DNA of 32,320 nucleotides from Actinomycetes bacterium (GCA_025964575.1 JAOPYO010000449.1:1-32320); one strand, 5' to 3'. Shown: positions 1 to 6,806, numbered from the stretch's first letter. Numbers and translations are program-made. Notes: generated by a model from the letters alone, not told the origin.

Positions 1-140
1 GTGCACCAGATGCAGGCGCTGGTGCAGCGGCCAGGCCCGTCCCGGTCTCCTTGTCGCACCACCGATGAGTTTCCGCGTGGCCTACGTTTCACCTGTTGGA
101 ACTTCGGTGACCTAACCGATCAAACCAAGGAGGCTGCATC

Positions 141-557
141 GTGGAGTGGAAGCTTGAACTCGTGGTGGTTCCCGTCTCGGACGTGGACCGCGCCAAGTCC
201 TTCTACAGCGAGCAGGCCGGATTCGTCGTGGACGTCGACCACAGCGCGGGCGAGGACTTTCGCGTGGTGCAGATGACACCGCCGGGCTCGGCGTGTTCGA
301 TCACCATCATGAAGAACAAGGAGTCGGCGGGCGACGTCCAGGGCCTGCATCTGGTCGTCTCCGACATCGACGCCGCACGCGCCGAGCTCATCGAACGTGG
401 AGTGGACGCCAGCGACATCTTCCACTTCGGAGAGGGCGGTCAGACACCGGGGCCAGACCCCGAACGCCGCGACCACGGCTCGTTCCTGTCCTTCAGCGAC
501 CCCGACGGCAACGGCTGGATGGTCCAAGAGGTCAAGCAGACCAGGGTCCAGGCATGA
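141..557 (+). CDS. VOC-family (glyoxalase/bleomycin-resistance fold) protein
   Basis: This 138-aa protein has the two-module VOC layout. A first beta-alpha unit (LVVVPVSDVDRAKSFY, residues 6-21) is followed by a second (LHLVVSDIDAARAELIERG, about residues 74-92) and the family's closing strand SFSDPDGNGWMVQEV near the C-terminus, which normally carries a metal-binding Glu. VOC proteins include isomerases, dioxygenases and drug-binding proteins; nothing here fixes the substrate. The GTG start is supported by AAGGAGG at 127-133, seven bases upstream. The gene ends 24 bases before a leftover sigma-factor domain (582-887). VOC genes of this type often sit beside SigX5-type ECF sigma factors in actinomycetes, so the pair may be what is left of such a unit. 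Family call firm, function unknown. Confidence 0.9.
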   Translation: MEWKLELVVVPVSDVDRAKSFYSEQAGFVVDVDHSAGEDFRVVQMTPPGSACSITIMKNKESAGDVQGLHLVVSDIDAARAELIERGVDASDIFHFGEGGQTPGPDPERRDHGSFLSFSDPDGNGWMVQEVKQTRVQA

Positions 558-581
558 CCGCCACGACCATGAACGTGACGT

Positions 582-887
582 GTGGCGATCTCGGCGCAGG
601 ACATCCGAATCACGATGCCGCCGAACCCGTTCCATTTCGAGGGGCTCGAGACGATCGCGTCGCTCCTCGAACGCGCGTTTGGAGAGGACAGGGACGGCGA
701 TTGGCGTCTCGTGCCAACGCAAGCCAACCGAATGCCGACAGCCGCGAGCTACCTCCGCCGGCCGGGTGACTCCGTGTTCCGGGCGTTCAAGTTCGATGTC
801 CTGCGCATCAAGGACGGCGAAATCGCGGAGATCACGACGTTCAGCGCCGCGCTGTTCCCGGTGTTCGGCCTACCGCCAACGCTCTGA
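582..887 (+). pseudogene. Remnant: C-terminal SnoaL-like domain of an ECF (SigX5/SigJ-type) sigma factor
   Basis: The readable 101 residues match the end of long ECF sigma factors that carry a SnoaL-like domain: DIRITMPPNPFHFEG at the start, DWRLVPTQANRMPTAASYLR in the middle, and a close with LFPVFGLPPTL. The sigma-2 and sigma-4 regions that should occupy the preceding ~200 residues are absent, because the VOC gene ends only 24 bases upstream. The GTG at 582 has no convincing ribosome site. The likeliest reading is an internal deletion that removed the promoter-recognition part. A free-standing SnoaL-like small protein is the alternative. Confidence 0.7.
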
Positions 888-1053
888 GATCCCGGTACTC
901 CAGCTGCTGTGTCGTCGCCGGAACGCGACCAGCACATCCTGCTGCGGACGCCGAGATTCATCCTGGACGCCGACGACGCCGCGGCTGAGCGAACCTGGGG
1001 CGCGAATGTCGCGTCAGATCTTGTGCAGTGTGCCGGCGAGCAGGTGCTGTGCA

Positions 1054-1059
1054 TAGGCT
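1054..1059 (+). promoter_or_regulatory. Putative -10 box of a leaderless promoter
   Basis: TAGGCT fits the actinobacterial TANNNT -10 consensus and ends six bases before the GTG at 1066, placing the expected transcription start on the start codon. No good -35 hexamer is visible and there is no Shine-Dalgarno sequence. Confidence 0.4.
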
Positions 1060-1065
1060 GCCCAT

Positions 1066-1587
1066 GTGGATGACGACACCGTCGGCACTGGGGTTTCCCT
1101 TGAGTTGGTGATTCTGGTCGGTTTGCAGGCGTCGGGGAAGTCGACGTTCTTCCGGCAGCGGTTGTCGGGTACGCATGTGCACGTCAGCAAGGATCTGTTC
1201 CCGAATGCCCGGCGGCGGCAGGCGCGTCAGCTGCGGATGATCGATGAGGCGCTGGGTGCGGGTCGCAGCGTCGCGGTGGACAACACAAATCCTTCGCCGG
1301 CCGAGTGGGGGCCGCTGATCGAGCTGGGCCACCGTCATGGCGCGAAGGTCAGGGGGCTTTGGTTTCCACCGGACGTGAGCGGTTCGCTGGAGCGCAACGC
1401 CGCCCGCCGGGTGAAAACCCGGGTGCCCGAGATCGGGATCTATGCGACGCTCAAGCGTCTGCGCCGCCCCGAGGGGTCCGACGGGTTCGACGAACTGCGC
1501 GTCGTCACGATGGATGGTGCGGGCGGGTTCGAGGTGGCCGCCATGGGCACCGGGGTGGAGGGCGAGGATGCGGGGCCGGGATCTTGA
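1066..1587 (+). CDS. P-loop kinase (polynucleotide-kinase/zeta-like AAA ATPase)
   Basis: This 173-aa protein carries a Walker A loop, GLQASGKST (residues 19-27), and the family segment VAVDNTNPSPAEW. The remainder is an alpha/beta P-loop kinase core with an Arg-rich lid (RNAARRVKTR). It most resembles the stand-alone kinase domain of polynucleotide 5'-kinases, which transfer the ATP gamma-phosphate to a 5'-OH RNA or DNA end. Zeta-toxin-type kinases share the fold and cannot be excluded. GTG 1066 was chosen because a TANNNT box lies six bases upstream; there is no ribosome site. The 3' end overlaps the Thg1-like gene by 20 bases, implying translational coupling and a joint RNA-end-repair role. 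Kinase fold firm, RNA substrate inferred. Confidence 0.8.
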   Translation: MDDDTVGTGVSLELVILVGLQASGKSTFFRQRLSGTHVHVSKDLFPNARRRQARQLRMIDEALGAGRSVAVDNTNPSPAEWGPLIELGHRHGAKVRGLWFPPDVSGSLERNAARRVKTRVPEIGIYATLKRLRRPEGSDGFDELRVVTMDGAGGFEVAAMGTGVEGEDAGPGS

Positions 1588-2350
1588 AACGGACATGCGG
1601 GCCCGGGAGTGGTTCCACTCCCTGACTCTGCTGCCCGGCGCCTGGACGATCATCCGGGTGGACGGGCGGAGCTTCTCCAGCTTCACCGAGCGGCGGTACG
1701 ACAAGCCCTTCGACCCGCGCTTCTCCGCCTTGATGACCGACACCGCACAGGCACTGCTCACCCAATTGGGCGGGCGGTACGCCTACACCGAAAGCGACGA
1801 GATCTCGATCGCATTCGACCCGTCCTTCAACCTGTTCGGAGGCGAGGTTGAGAAGCTGGTATCGATCTCCGCGAGCATCGCCACCGCGGCGTTCACCCAC
1901 GCCGCCGGCGAGCCCGTCTGCTTCGACAGCCGCATCTGGCTGGGCACCGGCCTCCAGGATGTCGTCGACTATCTATCCTGGCGGCAGGCCGACGCCACAC
2001 GGTGCGCGCTCAACGGCTGGTGCTACTGGACACTCCGCGGGGAGGGTCAGTCCGTGCGCCAAGCCACCAGGGCGCTCGAGGGCACCACTGTGGCGGCCAA
2101 GAACGAGCTGCTGTACGCCCGCGGTGTGAACTTCAACGAGCTGCCCGCCTGGCAGCGGCGCGGGATCGGCCTCTGGTGGGAGACCTATGAGAAGACCGGC
2201 CACGACCCGATGAGAAACGTCGAGGTCACCGCCACCCGCCGCCGCGTCCACATCGAACGGGACCTGCCCATGAAAGACGACTACCGCGACCTCGTCCGCA
2301 CGCTGATGGGAGCACCGCGCGAAGGACGAAGCCCGCAGCCGACTCAATGA
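1568..2350 (+). CDS. thg1: tRNA-His guanylyltransferase-like 3'-5' polymerase (Thg1 family)
   Basis: A 260-aa protein of typical Thg1 length. It begins with the family signature MRAREWFHSL (residues 10-19) and has the palm-domain metal sites IIRVDGRSF (Asp32) and ESDEISIAF (Asp77, Glu78). The C-terminal part (KNELLYARGVNFNELPAWQR) matches the Thg1C domain. Thg1 enzymes add nucleotides in the 3'-5' direction to tRNA 5' ends; bacterial Thg1-like proteins repair 5'-truncated tRNAs. The ORF could be read from 1442, but that extension lies antiphase inside the kinase gene, so ATG 1568, with a GAGGGCGAGG stretch just upstream, is preferred. The coupling to a P-loop kinase suggests the kinase prepares a 5'-phosphate before repair synthesis. 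Confidence 0.9.
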   Translation: MRGRDLETDMRAREWFHSLTLLPGAWTIIRVDGRSFSSFTERRYDKPFDPRFSALMTDTAQALLTQLGGRYAYTESDEISIAFDPSFNLFGGEVEKLVSISASIATAAFTHAAGEPVCFDSRIWLGTGLQDVVDYLSWRQADATRCALNGWCYWTLRGEGQSVRQATRALEGTTVAAKNELLYARGVNFNELPAWQRRGIGLWWETYEKTGHDPMRNVEVTATRRRVHIERDLPMKDDYRDLVRTLMGAPREGRSPQPTQ

Positions 2351-2428
2351 GCCGATACTCACCGGATTCGTGCTGACAGGTACCATAGAAGAAAGCATCT
2401 GCAGTGGCGCGTGGCGGAGGTGAGAACC

Positions 2429-2779
2429 TTGGCGGTGACGCTGAACAAGCGGGCGTTCAATCACGCCCAGAGGCTGGTCAAGGAACGCAGAGTCGTCCTC
2501 GACGACCGGGACGACTGGAGTGAACACCGGCCCTCGACGGAGGCCGAGAACAAGTACCTCGAGGAGCACGGGTTCGCTGAATACCAAAAATGGTATTTGG
2601 GCATCGATGACGAACAGGGCGAAGAAACCAAGGGACGTTACAAGTTCCCCTACGGCGACTTTGAGAACATTCATCGGTGCGGTGTGCTCTCCGCGGAAGT
2701 GAGAGCCGGGCAGAACAAGTACACCGACATCGAACGTGCCGCAGCCCACCTGCTTGAAATGCTGGACGAATCGGATTGA
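2429..2779 (+). CDS. Conserved actinobacterial hypothetical protein
   Basis: A 116-aa, charged, soluble protein with no membrane segment. It contains the stretches LDDRDDWSEHRPSTEAEN, KGRYKFPYGDFENIHRCG and IERAAAHLLEMLDE. This type is widespread and uncharacterised in actinomycetes; I recognise the sequence style but not a function. An upstream GTG (2411) is possible, but GGAGG at 2416-2420 lies exactly eight bases before TTG 2429, so TTG (Met-Ala-Val-Thr) is the better start. It follows the Thg1-like gene after 78 bases and may belong to the same transcript. A 16-bp hairpin follows at 2834. Confidence 0.75.
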   Translation: MAVTLNKRAFNHAQRLVKERRVVLDDRDDWSEHRPSTEAENKYLEEHGFAEYQKWYLGIDDEQGEETKGRYKFPYGDFENIHRCGVLSAEVRAGQNKYTDIERAAAHLLEMLDESD

Positions 2780-2833
2780 TCACGGCGTCTCCCCAGAATC
2801 CTATGTGAGGATGAACCGCCAGCGTGCGTTGAG

Positions 2834-2883
2834 TCGTGGCGTGTCCCGCGTAGGCGTCGGGCGTAATGCGGGACACGCCACGA
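2834..2883. terminator. Strong 16-bp inverted repeat, probable bidirectional terminator
   Basis: The arms 2834-2849 and 2868-2883 are perfect 16-base reverse complements around an 18-base loop. The element lies between a plus-strand gene ending at 2779 and a minus-strand gene ending at 3027, which is where a shared terminator is expected. No T-run follows either arm. The long stem and long loop also leave room for a mobile-element remnant or a protein-binding site. Confidence 0.5.
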
Positions 2884-3006
2884 GTCGACGAGAACGCCCG
2901 GTGTGACCCTGGCCTTTCAAGATCAGGGCGCCACTGGTTTTCGGCGCCCCGCACCACCACTCGGTGCCTGGGTACCTGAACCTCATTCCGATTCGTTCCT
3001 GTCCGT

Positions 3007-3028
3007 TCTATGGCATCTCTATGGCATC
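3007..3028. repeat. Tandem 11-bp duplication
   Basis: TCTATGGCATC occurs twice back to back immediately downstream of the stop of the cell-wall protein gene. It may be a small replication slip or a footprint of an insertion; no partner copy was seen elsewhere in the window. Confidence 0.35.
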
Positions 3029-3593
3029 AAGCCGCGGAGCCGGTGGCTGACTTCGGATGAGGCAGCCGCTTCCGCCTGACTGACGACAGCCACAGCAGGG
3101 CGGCACCGGTCAGTATGGCTGCCACACCACCTAGTGCCGTAATTGTAGAGCTACGTCCCGTGACTGGGAGTCTGTGCTGGTGAGGGACAGGCGGGCTGAC
3201 GTGGGCATGGGCATGGTGTCGGAACCTCGGCGGTGCGACATGGCTGTGGGATTCGTGGGATTCGGAGGACGAGTGGGATTTGGAGGACGAGTGATTGTTG
3301 TTGTCCTGATCGACTCCGACTTCCACCAACGACTTGTTCTTGCTATGGGATCCGTCGGAAGACAGATCGCCGTGCTCGGATGACTCTGGCCGGGACGTCG
3401 AGGCAGCGGTGGGCGCCCCGGGAAGCACCCGGAACGATACCGAGCTGGCTGCCGAGGGATCCTCGGCTCTGCCATGGACCGCCCGGTCGACACCAGCCCG
3501 TGCACTCGCGGCAGGAATCGACATAGCGGCGCAGAGGGCGAACATTGCTGCGGCCTCGACGGCGAACAGGGTCAATATGCGGTGACCACGCAT
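3027..3593 (-). CDS. His/Ser-rich LPXTG-type cell-wall-anchored protein
   Basis: A 188-aa exported protein. Residues 1-32 form a signal peptide (MRGH, hydrophobic core, AASARA cleavage region). Residues 45-95 are Ser/Ala/Pro-rich and low in complexity. Residues 97-140 are a Ser-His-Asn-rich tract with about 15 histidines (for example SKSHSSSESHESHSH and HHAHAH). The end is a sortase sorting signal: LPVTG (142-146), a hydrophobic segment (about 152-171) and a basic RRKR tail. Sortase should cleave LPVT|G and attach the protein to peptidoglycan. The His tract could bind Zn, Ni or Cu, which is inference. A GGGAGA ribosome site precedes the ATG. No sortase gene is in the window. Confidence 0.8.
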   Translation of the reverse strand: MRGHRILTLFAVEAAAMFALCAAMSIPAASARAGVDRAVHGRAEDPSAASSVSFRVLPGAPTAASTSRPESSEHGDLSSDGSHSKNKSLVEVGVDQDNNNHSSSKSHSSSESHESHSHVAPPRFRHHAHAHVSPPVPHQHRLPVTGRSSTITALGGVAAILTGAALLWLSSVRRKRLPHPKSATGSAA

Positions 3594-4037
3594 CTTTTCT
3601 CTCCCAGAAAGGCAAAATTTGTTTCCGATGGGCGATTGAATCAGCCCTGACTACTTCGACTTACCCATTTCCCAGCGGCAATCACCTTTGGCCACAACGC
3701 TTTGACCGCCGCCCCGAAACTGACACCCTGCCCTTACTCAGGCTCTGCTGCACCAGAGCACCGGCGGGTCCTCGTCTGCCGAGGACCCGACCGGAGAATT
3801 CGCCCGAACATCCCACATTTCATATCCAGAACAACCGATCCATAGCTGCGCCGAAGGCGCTTTACCAGGAGATCGACTTCATTTACAGCACAACCCTTAA
3901 TAGCGGGATGCTCTATTTTATTCTTGGACAGATACAGACTTTGAAGGCCCGCCGCCCGCGTCCCGAGCGCGTCGAGGTCATTGGCCCGGAACAGCCTGGA
4001 GGCTGTGGCCCAGCCGAAGGGTTCACGGACTGCGCGC
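3594..4037. other. Intergenic region, AT-richer, with a hairpin
   Basis: No gene is supportable; the one long plus-strand frame here has random composition. The first 330 bases are visibly less GC-rich than their surroundings and must hold the promoter of the minus-strand cell-wall gene, although no clear hexamers were found. A perfect 10-bp stem with a 5-base loop lies at 3765-3789 (arms CGGGTCCTCG and CGAGGACCCG). It could be a terminator for the Clp_N gene or a structured leader. Confidence 0.4.
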
Positions 4038-4586
4038 TCAGGCGGCTTCAGCAGTGATCAGACGGATGACCTCGGCCCGGAGCTCACTCAGGTCGACTCC
4101 GGCGTCCACCAACACCAGGGCCGCCATCCCTTCGCCCTCGCGGAGCAGGCCGAGCAGGATGTGCCCGGTGTCGATGTAGTTGTGTTTGAGCGCGAGCGCT
4201 TCCCTAAGCGAAAGCTCGAGTACCTTCTTGGCCCGCTTGCTGAACGGGATGTGGCCGGTCAAGGGCTTGCGCCTCGGATCGAGCGCACCTGGTCCGAAGC
4301 TCGCCTCGGTCGCGCGTCGCACCTCGTCGAGGTCGATACCGATCATGGCGAGCGCCTCCTCGTCGAGATCGCTGCCCGACCGTCCGGCGTACCGGACGAT
4401 CCGTTCGCGCAGATCCTCGACCCGTAGGCCGCGATCGCTCAGCGCACGGGCGGCGGGGCCGTGACCTTCGACGAGCAGTCCGAGAAGCAGATGCTCGGTG
4501 CCGATGGATGGGTGATGCAGTCGCCGGGCCTCCTCCTGGGCCAGTACGACGACCTGGCGCGACCCCGCAACGAACCGTTCGAACAT
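4038..4586 (-). CDS. Stand-alone Clp_N (ClpC N-domain-like) protein, ClpC2-type
   Basis: This 182-aa protein is two Clp_N repeats with no AAA+ ATPase module. Repeat 1 runs from MFERF with RQVVVLAQEEARRLHH and GTEHLLLGLL (residues 1-62). Repeat 2 is GHIPFSKRAKKVLELSL and TGHILLGLLREGEG (about 111-170). An insertion of about 40 residues separates them (ALAMIGIDLDEVRR, FGPGALDPRR). Clp_N repeats recognise adaptors and substrates of the ClpC unfoldase. In mycobacteria a similar ATPase-less protein, ClpC2, binds ClpC1-targeting antibiotics and represses its own gene. Phe2 and the Phe of HIPF (115) align with the two ClpC1 phenylalanines that contact cyclomarin. The gene starts three bases after the HTH gene ends, so the two should be co-translated. 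Confidence 0.88.
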   Translation of the reverse strand: MFERFVAGSRQVVVLAQEEARRLHHPSIGTEHLLLGLLVEGHGPAARALSDRGLRVEDLRERIVRYAGRSGSDLDEEALAMIGIDLDEVRRATEASFGPGALDPRRKPLTGHIPFSKRAKKVLELSLREALALKHNYIDTGHILLGLLREGEGMAALVLVDAGVDLSELRAEVIRLITAEAA

Positions 4587-4589
4587 CTC

Positions 4590-4823
4590 CTAGCGCTCCC
4601 TTCCGAGAATGCGGCGCCCGCCGCCGTGCTTCTTGTGGACCGCCTGCCGACTGACGCCCAGGCAAACGGCGATCTCTTGCCAGGACCAGCCCTGGTCTCG
4701 TGCGTTTTCGACCTGCAGCGCCTCGAGCCGCTCGGCCAGTGCGCGCAGTGCGCGTACCGCCCGCAGCCCGATCGCCGGGTCCCGGCTGCCCGCCGCCTGG
4801 GCGAGCTGGACTCCATCGTTCAT
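4590..4823 (-). CDS. Small helix-turn-helix DNA-binding protein paired with Clp_N protein
   Basis: A 77-aa protein. Residues 19-42 form an amphipathic helix (VRALRALAERLEALQVENAR), followed by an HTH: WSWQEIAVCLGVSRQAVHKKHG (split as QEIAVCLG turn VSRQAVHKK), then a basic tail RRILGRER. The frame stays open upstream to 4949, but ATG 4823 is preferred because it sits six bases after a TATGTT -10 box. The two inverted repeats over that promoter are natural operators, so autorepression is likely. With the downstream Clp_N protein the pair has about the size and content of mycobacterial ClpC2 (DNA-binding N-part plus ClpC1-like domain) split into two genes. DNA binding is well supported by sequence; the operator assignment is inferred. 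Confidence 0.82.
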   Translation of the reverse strand: MNDGVQLAQAAGSRDPAIGLRAVRALRALAERLEALQVENARDQGWSWQEIAVCLGVSRQAVHKKHGGGRRILGRER

Positions 4824-4826
4824 AGT

Positions 4827-4872
4827 GTCAACATAGGTTGACGCGCACCCTCGTGTCAACCGTGGTTGACAC
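4827..4872 (-). promoter_or_regulatory. Leaderless promoter overlapped by two inverted-repeat operators
   Basis: Read on the minus strand, a perfect TTGACA -35 (4854-4859) and a TATGTT -10 (4830-4835) are 18 bases apart, and the -10 ends six bases before the ATG at 4823, predicting a leaderless transcript. GTCAAC-N4-GTTGAC at 4827-4842 covers the -10, and GTGTCAAC-N4-GTTGACAC at 4853-4872 covers the -35. Their centres are 28 bp apart. A dimer bound at either site would block RNA polymerase. Confidence 0.75.
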
Positions 4873-5152
4873 AAGAGGCGATACCGAAAGCTGACGTTGC
4901 CGAAAACGCTGAGGAGGTCATGAGGAAGCGCCGGCGCAAGCCTTCGCACGGACGGACCGCGCGGCGAGCGCGGCCCCAGATAAGCCGCTTCGGTACCGTA
5001 CGTTATCGATCGACTACCAACGATGCGGGGGAATCACATGTCGCTGATAGCACCCGGCTCATGGCCGCGCCGGTCGTACACCGTCGTACCCGCGCTGCCC
5101 GCGGGCACGAAGGCCGCAGGGCCGATCGCGACGGGCCGAGGGTCGTCAAGCG
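4873..5152. other. Intergenic region
   Basis: Between divergent units (HTH gene and K+ channel gene) there are 280 bases with no gene I can support. The promoter of the channel gene should lie here, but no convincing hexamers or operator were found. Confidence 0.3.
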
Positions 5153-5707
5153 GTGGCTGAGGCCACCATGCGCGGGTTGCGCAGAGCGCGACTGTGCGCC
5201 TGGCTGCGAGCGGCCTTCTCCGCGGCCGTCGTGATCGGGCTCTTTTTCATGGTGCCGGTGCACCCGACCGATCTGCAGGGCAGGGAGTTGGTGGTCCGGG
5301 CGGCGCTGCTGCTCCTCGGGATCGCGGTGCTGTCGGTGCTGGTCACGTTCCAGGTGCGGCGGACCTTGCGCAGGCAGCGTCTGTTCGCCGAGCAGATCTC
5401 GATGCTGCTGACCGTCGTCAACGTGGTGATCGTCTTCTTCTCGCTGATCTACTACCGGCTCGCCGACCACTTCAACGGCGTCCACAGCCGGCTGGACGCG
5501 CTCTATTTCTCCGTCGTCACGCTGTGCACCGTCGGCTTTGGCGACATCACCCCGGTCAGCCAGACCGCCCGCGCGATCGTCATCGTGCAGATGCTGTTCG
5601 ACCTGATCATCGTCACGTCGGCGATTTCGATCATCGTCGGCAGTGTCAGGGAGCGGCAGCCGAGCGACGCGAAGAGGCCGGAGGGCGGCGCACCCCCGGC
5701 CTCATAG
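5153..5707 (+). CDS. Potassium channel family protein
   Basis: A 184-aa membrane protein with four hydrophobic segments (about residues 18-36, 48-66, 82-102 and 142-165). Between the last two is a pore loop with the K+ selectivity filter TVGFGD (126-131) preceded by LYFSVVTLC. The last two segments plus the loop are the standard Ion_trans_2 pore unit, which assembles as a tetramer in the cytoplasmic membrane. There is no RCK/TrkA-N gating domain; the C-terminus is a short charged tail. The start may be GTG 5153 or ATG 5168 and neither has a good ribosome site. It converges on the DUF1269 gene with an 8-base gap. Confidence 0.9.
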   Translation: MAEATMRGLRRARLCAWLRAAFSAAVVIGLFFMVPVHPTDLQGRELVVRAALLLLGIAVLSVLVTFQVRRTLRRQRLFAEQISMLLTVVNVVIVFFSLIYYRLADHFNGVHSRLDALYFSVVTLCTVGFGDITPVSQTARAIVIVQMLFDLIIVTSAISIIVGSVRERQPSDAKRPEGGAPPAS

Positions 5708-5714
5708 CGTGCTG

Positions 5715-6227
5715 TCAGCGCGAGGCGGATGCCTGCGATGCCTGGGCGGCCTTGACCGCCTCCTTCAGTTGCTCCTCGGCATCGTTGCTCAGCGAGGTCT
5801 TGACGATCTCGCCGCCGTACTGTGCGACCTCCGGGATGACCTTGTCCGGGGTGCTTTGGACGATCAGCAGGAACAGCGCGGCACCACCCGGCTGCAGCTT
5901 CGTGCCGAGTTCCTTCATGAAGTTCTTGTCGACCCCGAGGTCGGTCATGGCGCCGCCGGCCGCGCCGGCCGCGGCACCGGCCGCCATGCCGAGGAACGGC
6001 ACGAAGAACAGCATCCCGATCAGACCGCCCCAGACCGCGCCCCAGGCCGCGCCGCTGCCCACGGGACTTTTGACCTGATGCATCTTGATCTTGCCGTCCG
6101 GCCGCTTCTCCACCACGGCTGCGTCCTCCAGCGTGATGAGTTTCTGTCGCTGCATATCGAGCAGCTTGTCGCGAACCTGAATGGCCGTTTGCACTTCGGG
6201 ATAGACGATCGCTACCAGATTACTCAT
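5715..6227 (-). CDS. DUF1269 domain membrane-associated protein
   Basis: A 170-aa protein. Its N-terminal alpha/beta part (LVAIVYPEVQTAIQVRDKL, EDAAVVEKRPDGKIKMHQ) is followed by a Gly/Ala-zipper hydrophobic region (about residues 58-95: GAAWGAVWGGLIGMLFFVP, GMAAGAAAGAAGGA) and a second soluble half (GGAALFLLIVQSTPDKVIPE). This is the whole DUF1269 layout, a conserved family without an established biochemical role. The start at ATG 6227 is fixed by GGGGGA five bases upstream, so an in-frame extension to 6254 is unlikely. The broken DUF7144-like gene lies upstream on the same strand. DUF1269 and DUF7144 genes often keep company in actinomycetes, commonly among stress-induced genes (family knowledge). 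Confidence 0.88.
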   Translation of the reverse strand: MSNLVAIVYPEVQTAIQVRDKLLDMQRQKLITLEDAAVVEKRPDGKIKMHQVKSPVGSGAAWGAVWGGLIGMLFFVPFLGMAAGAAAGAAGGAMTDLGVDKNFMKELGTKLQPGGAALFLLIVQSTPDKVIPEVAQYGGEIVKTSLSNDAEEQLKEAVKAAQASQASASR

Positions 6228-6311
6228 GAAATCCCCCGATTCTTCGTCAAGCAATTGGACGGCCGTTAGCGGGAGCGATATCGAGGTGAGGCCGAATGGA
6301 CTCCGCCCCGG

Positions 6312-6516
6312 TCAGGCCCCGACCGCTTTCGACGGTGGCGTGGTCAGCGCGTAGATGACCAGCACGCACAGCGCGATGACCAGGACCGACCACACCGGAA
6401 AGGCCACCAGGAAAGCCCGTCGATCACGTTGAACGCGCCGACGGTGGTACCGAGGATCCCCGCGAAAGAGAGCCAGGCCCGAGGCGACGTGGTCTCGGCG
6501 ACCTGACTTCTGCCAT
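6312..6516 (-). pseudogene. Broken DUF7144-like membrane protein gene
   Basis: Two separated pieces in different frames resemble the first and last membrane segments of the four-helix DUF7144 family. The first reads AWLSFAGILGTTVGAFNVID; the last, in another frame, reads VAFPVWSVLVIALCVLVIYA and ends at a stop at 6312. About 60 central residues are missing and the junction shifts the frame. The natural start is ATG 6516, preceded by GAGGAAT, but it needs a further frame change to reach the first segment. This gene should make no intact product. Confidence 0.6.
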
Positions 6517-6806
6517 GGTGATTCCTCATTCCGAAATCCGATGCCTTCCGGAACTGCCCTCTCCCCGGTGGGAGATAACCCTCATGCCGGGGAATTTGAG
6601 TTCCTCTAGACGGGGTCTTTATGGTGCGGCAGCTCATCGCTCACGGTGGCGGCGCAGATCGCATGGACCCTAGCCGCGCCGCTCGATGCGGGCTAGAAGG
6701 AGGTTGGGGTCCTTTCTGGTGGAGTAGGCGGCGCTGGGGACATAAACGCGGTTGAGGCCAGTTCGGTGCCGGTCGACCAGGCCGACTGGCGAGGTGCGCG
6801 CCTGGG
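6517..6806. other. Intergenic region with a possible coding remnant
   Basis: No intact gene is present. On the minus strand 6670-6801 reads without stops as a protein-like tail (GLVDRHRTGLNRVYV, then DPNLLLARIERRG) with GC-rich third positions. This could be the end of a decayed gene, or chance in GC-rich DNA. Confidence 0.25.

Noticed and set aside
1..140. Frame open from base 1
   Set aside because: The ribosome site and VOC motifs belong to the frame starting at 141; the frame from base 1 has no recognisable sequence.
2940..3030. Phage attachment site suggested by the 11-bp tandem repeat
   Set aside because: No integrase, no tRNA end and no distant partner repeat in the window.
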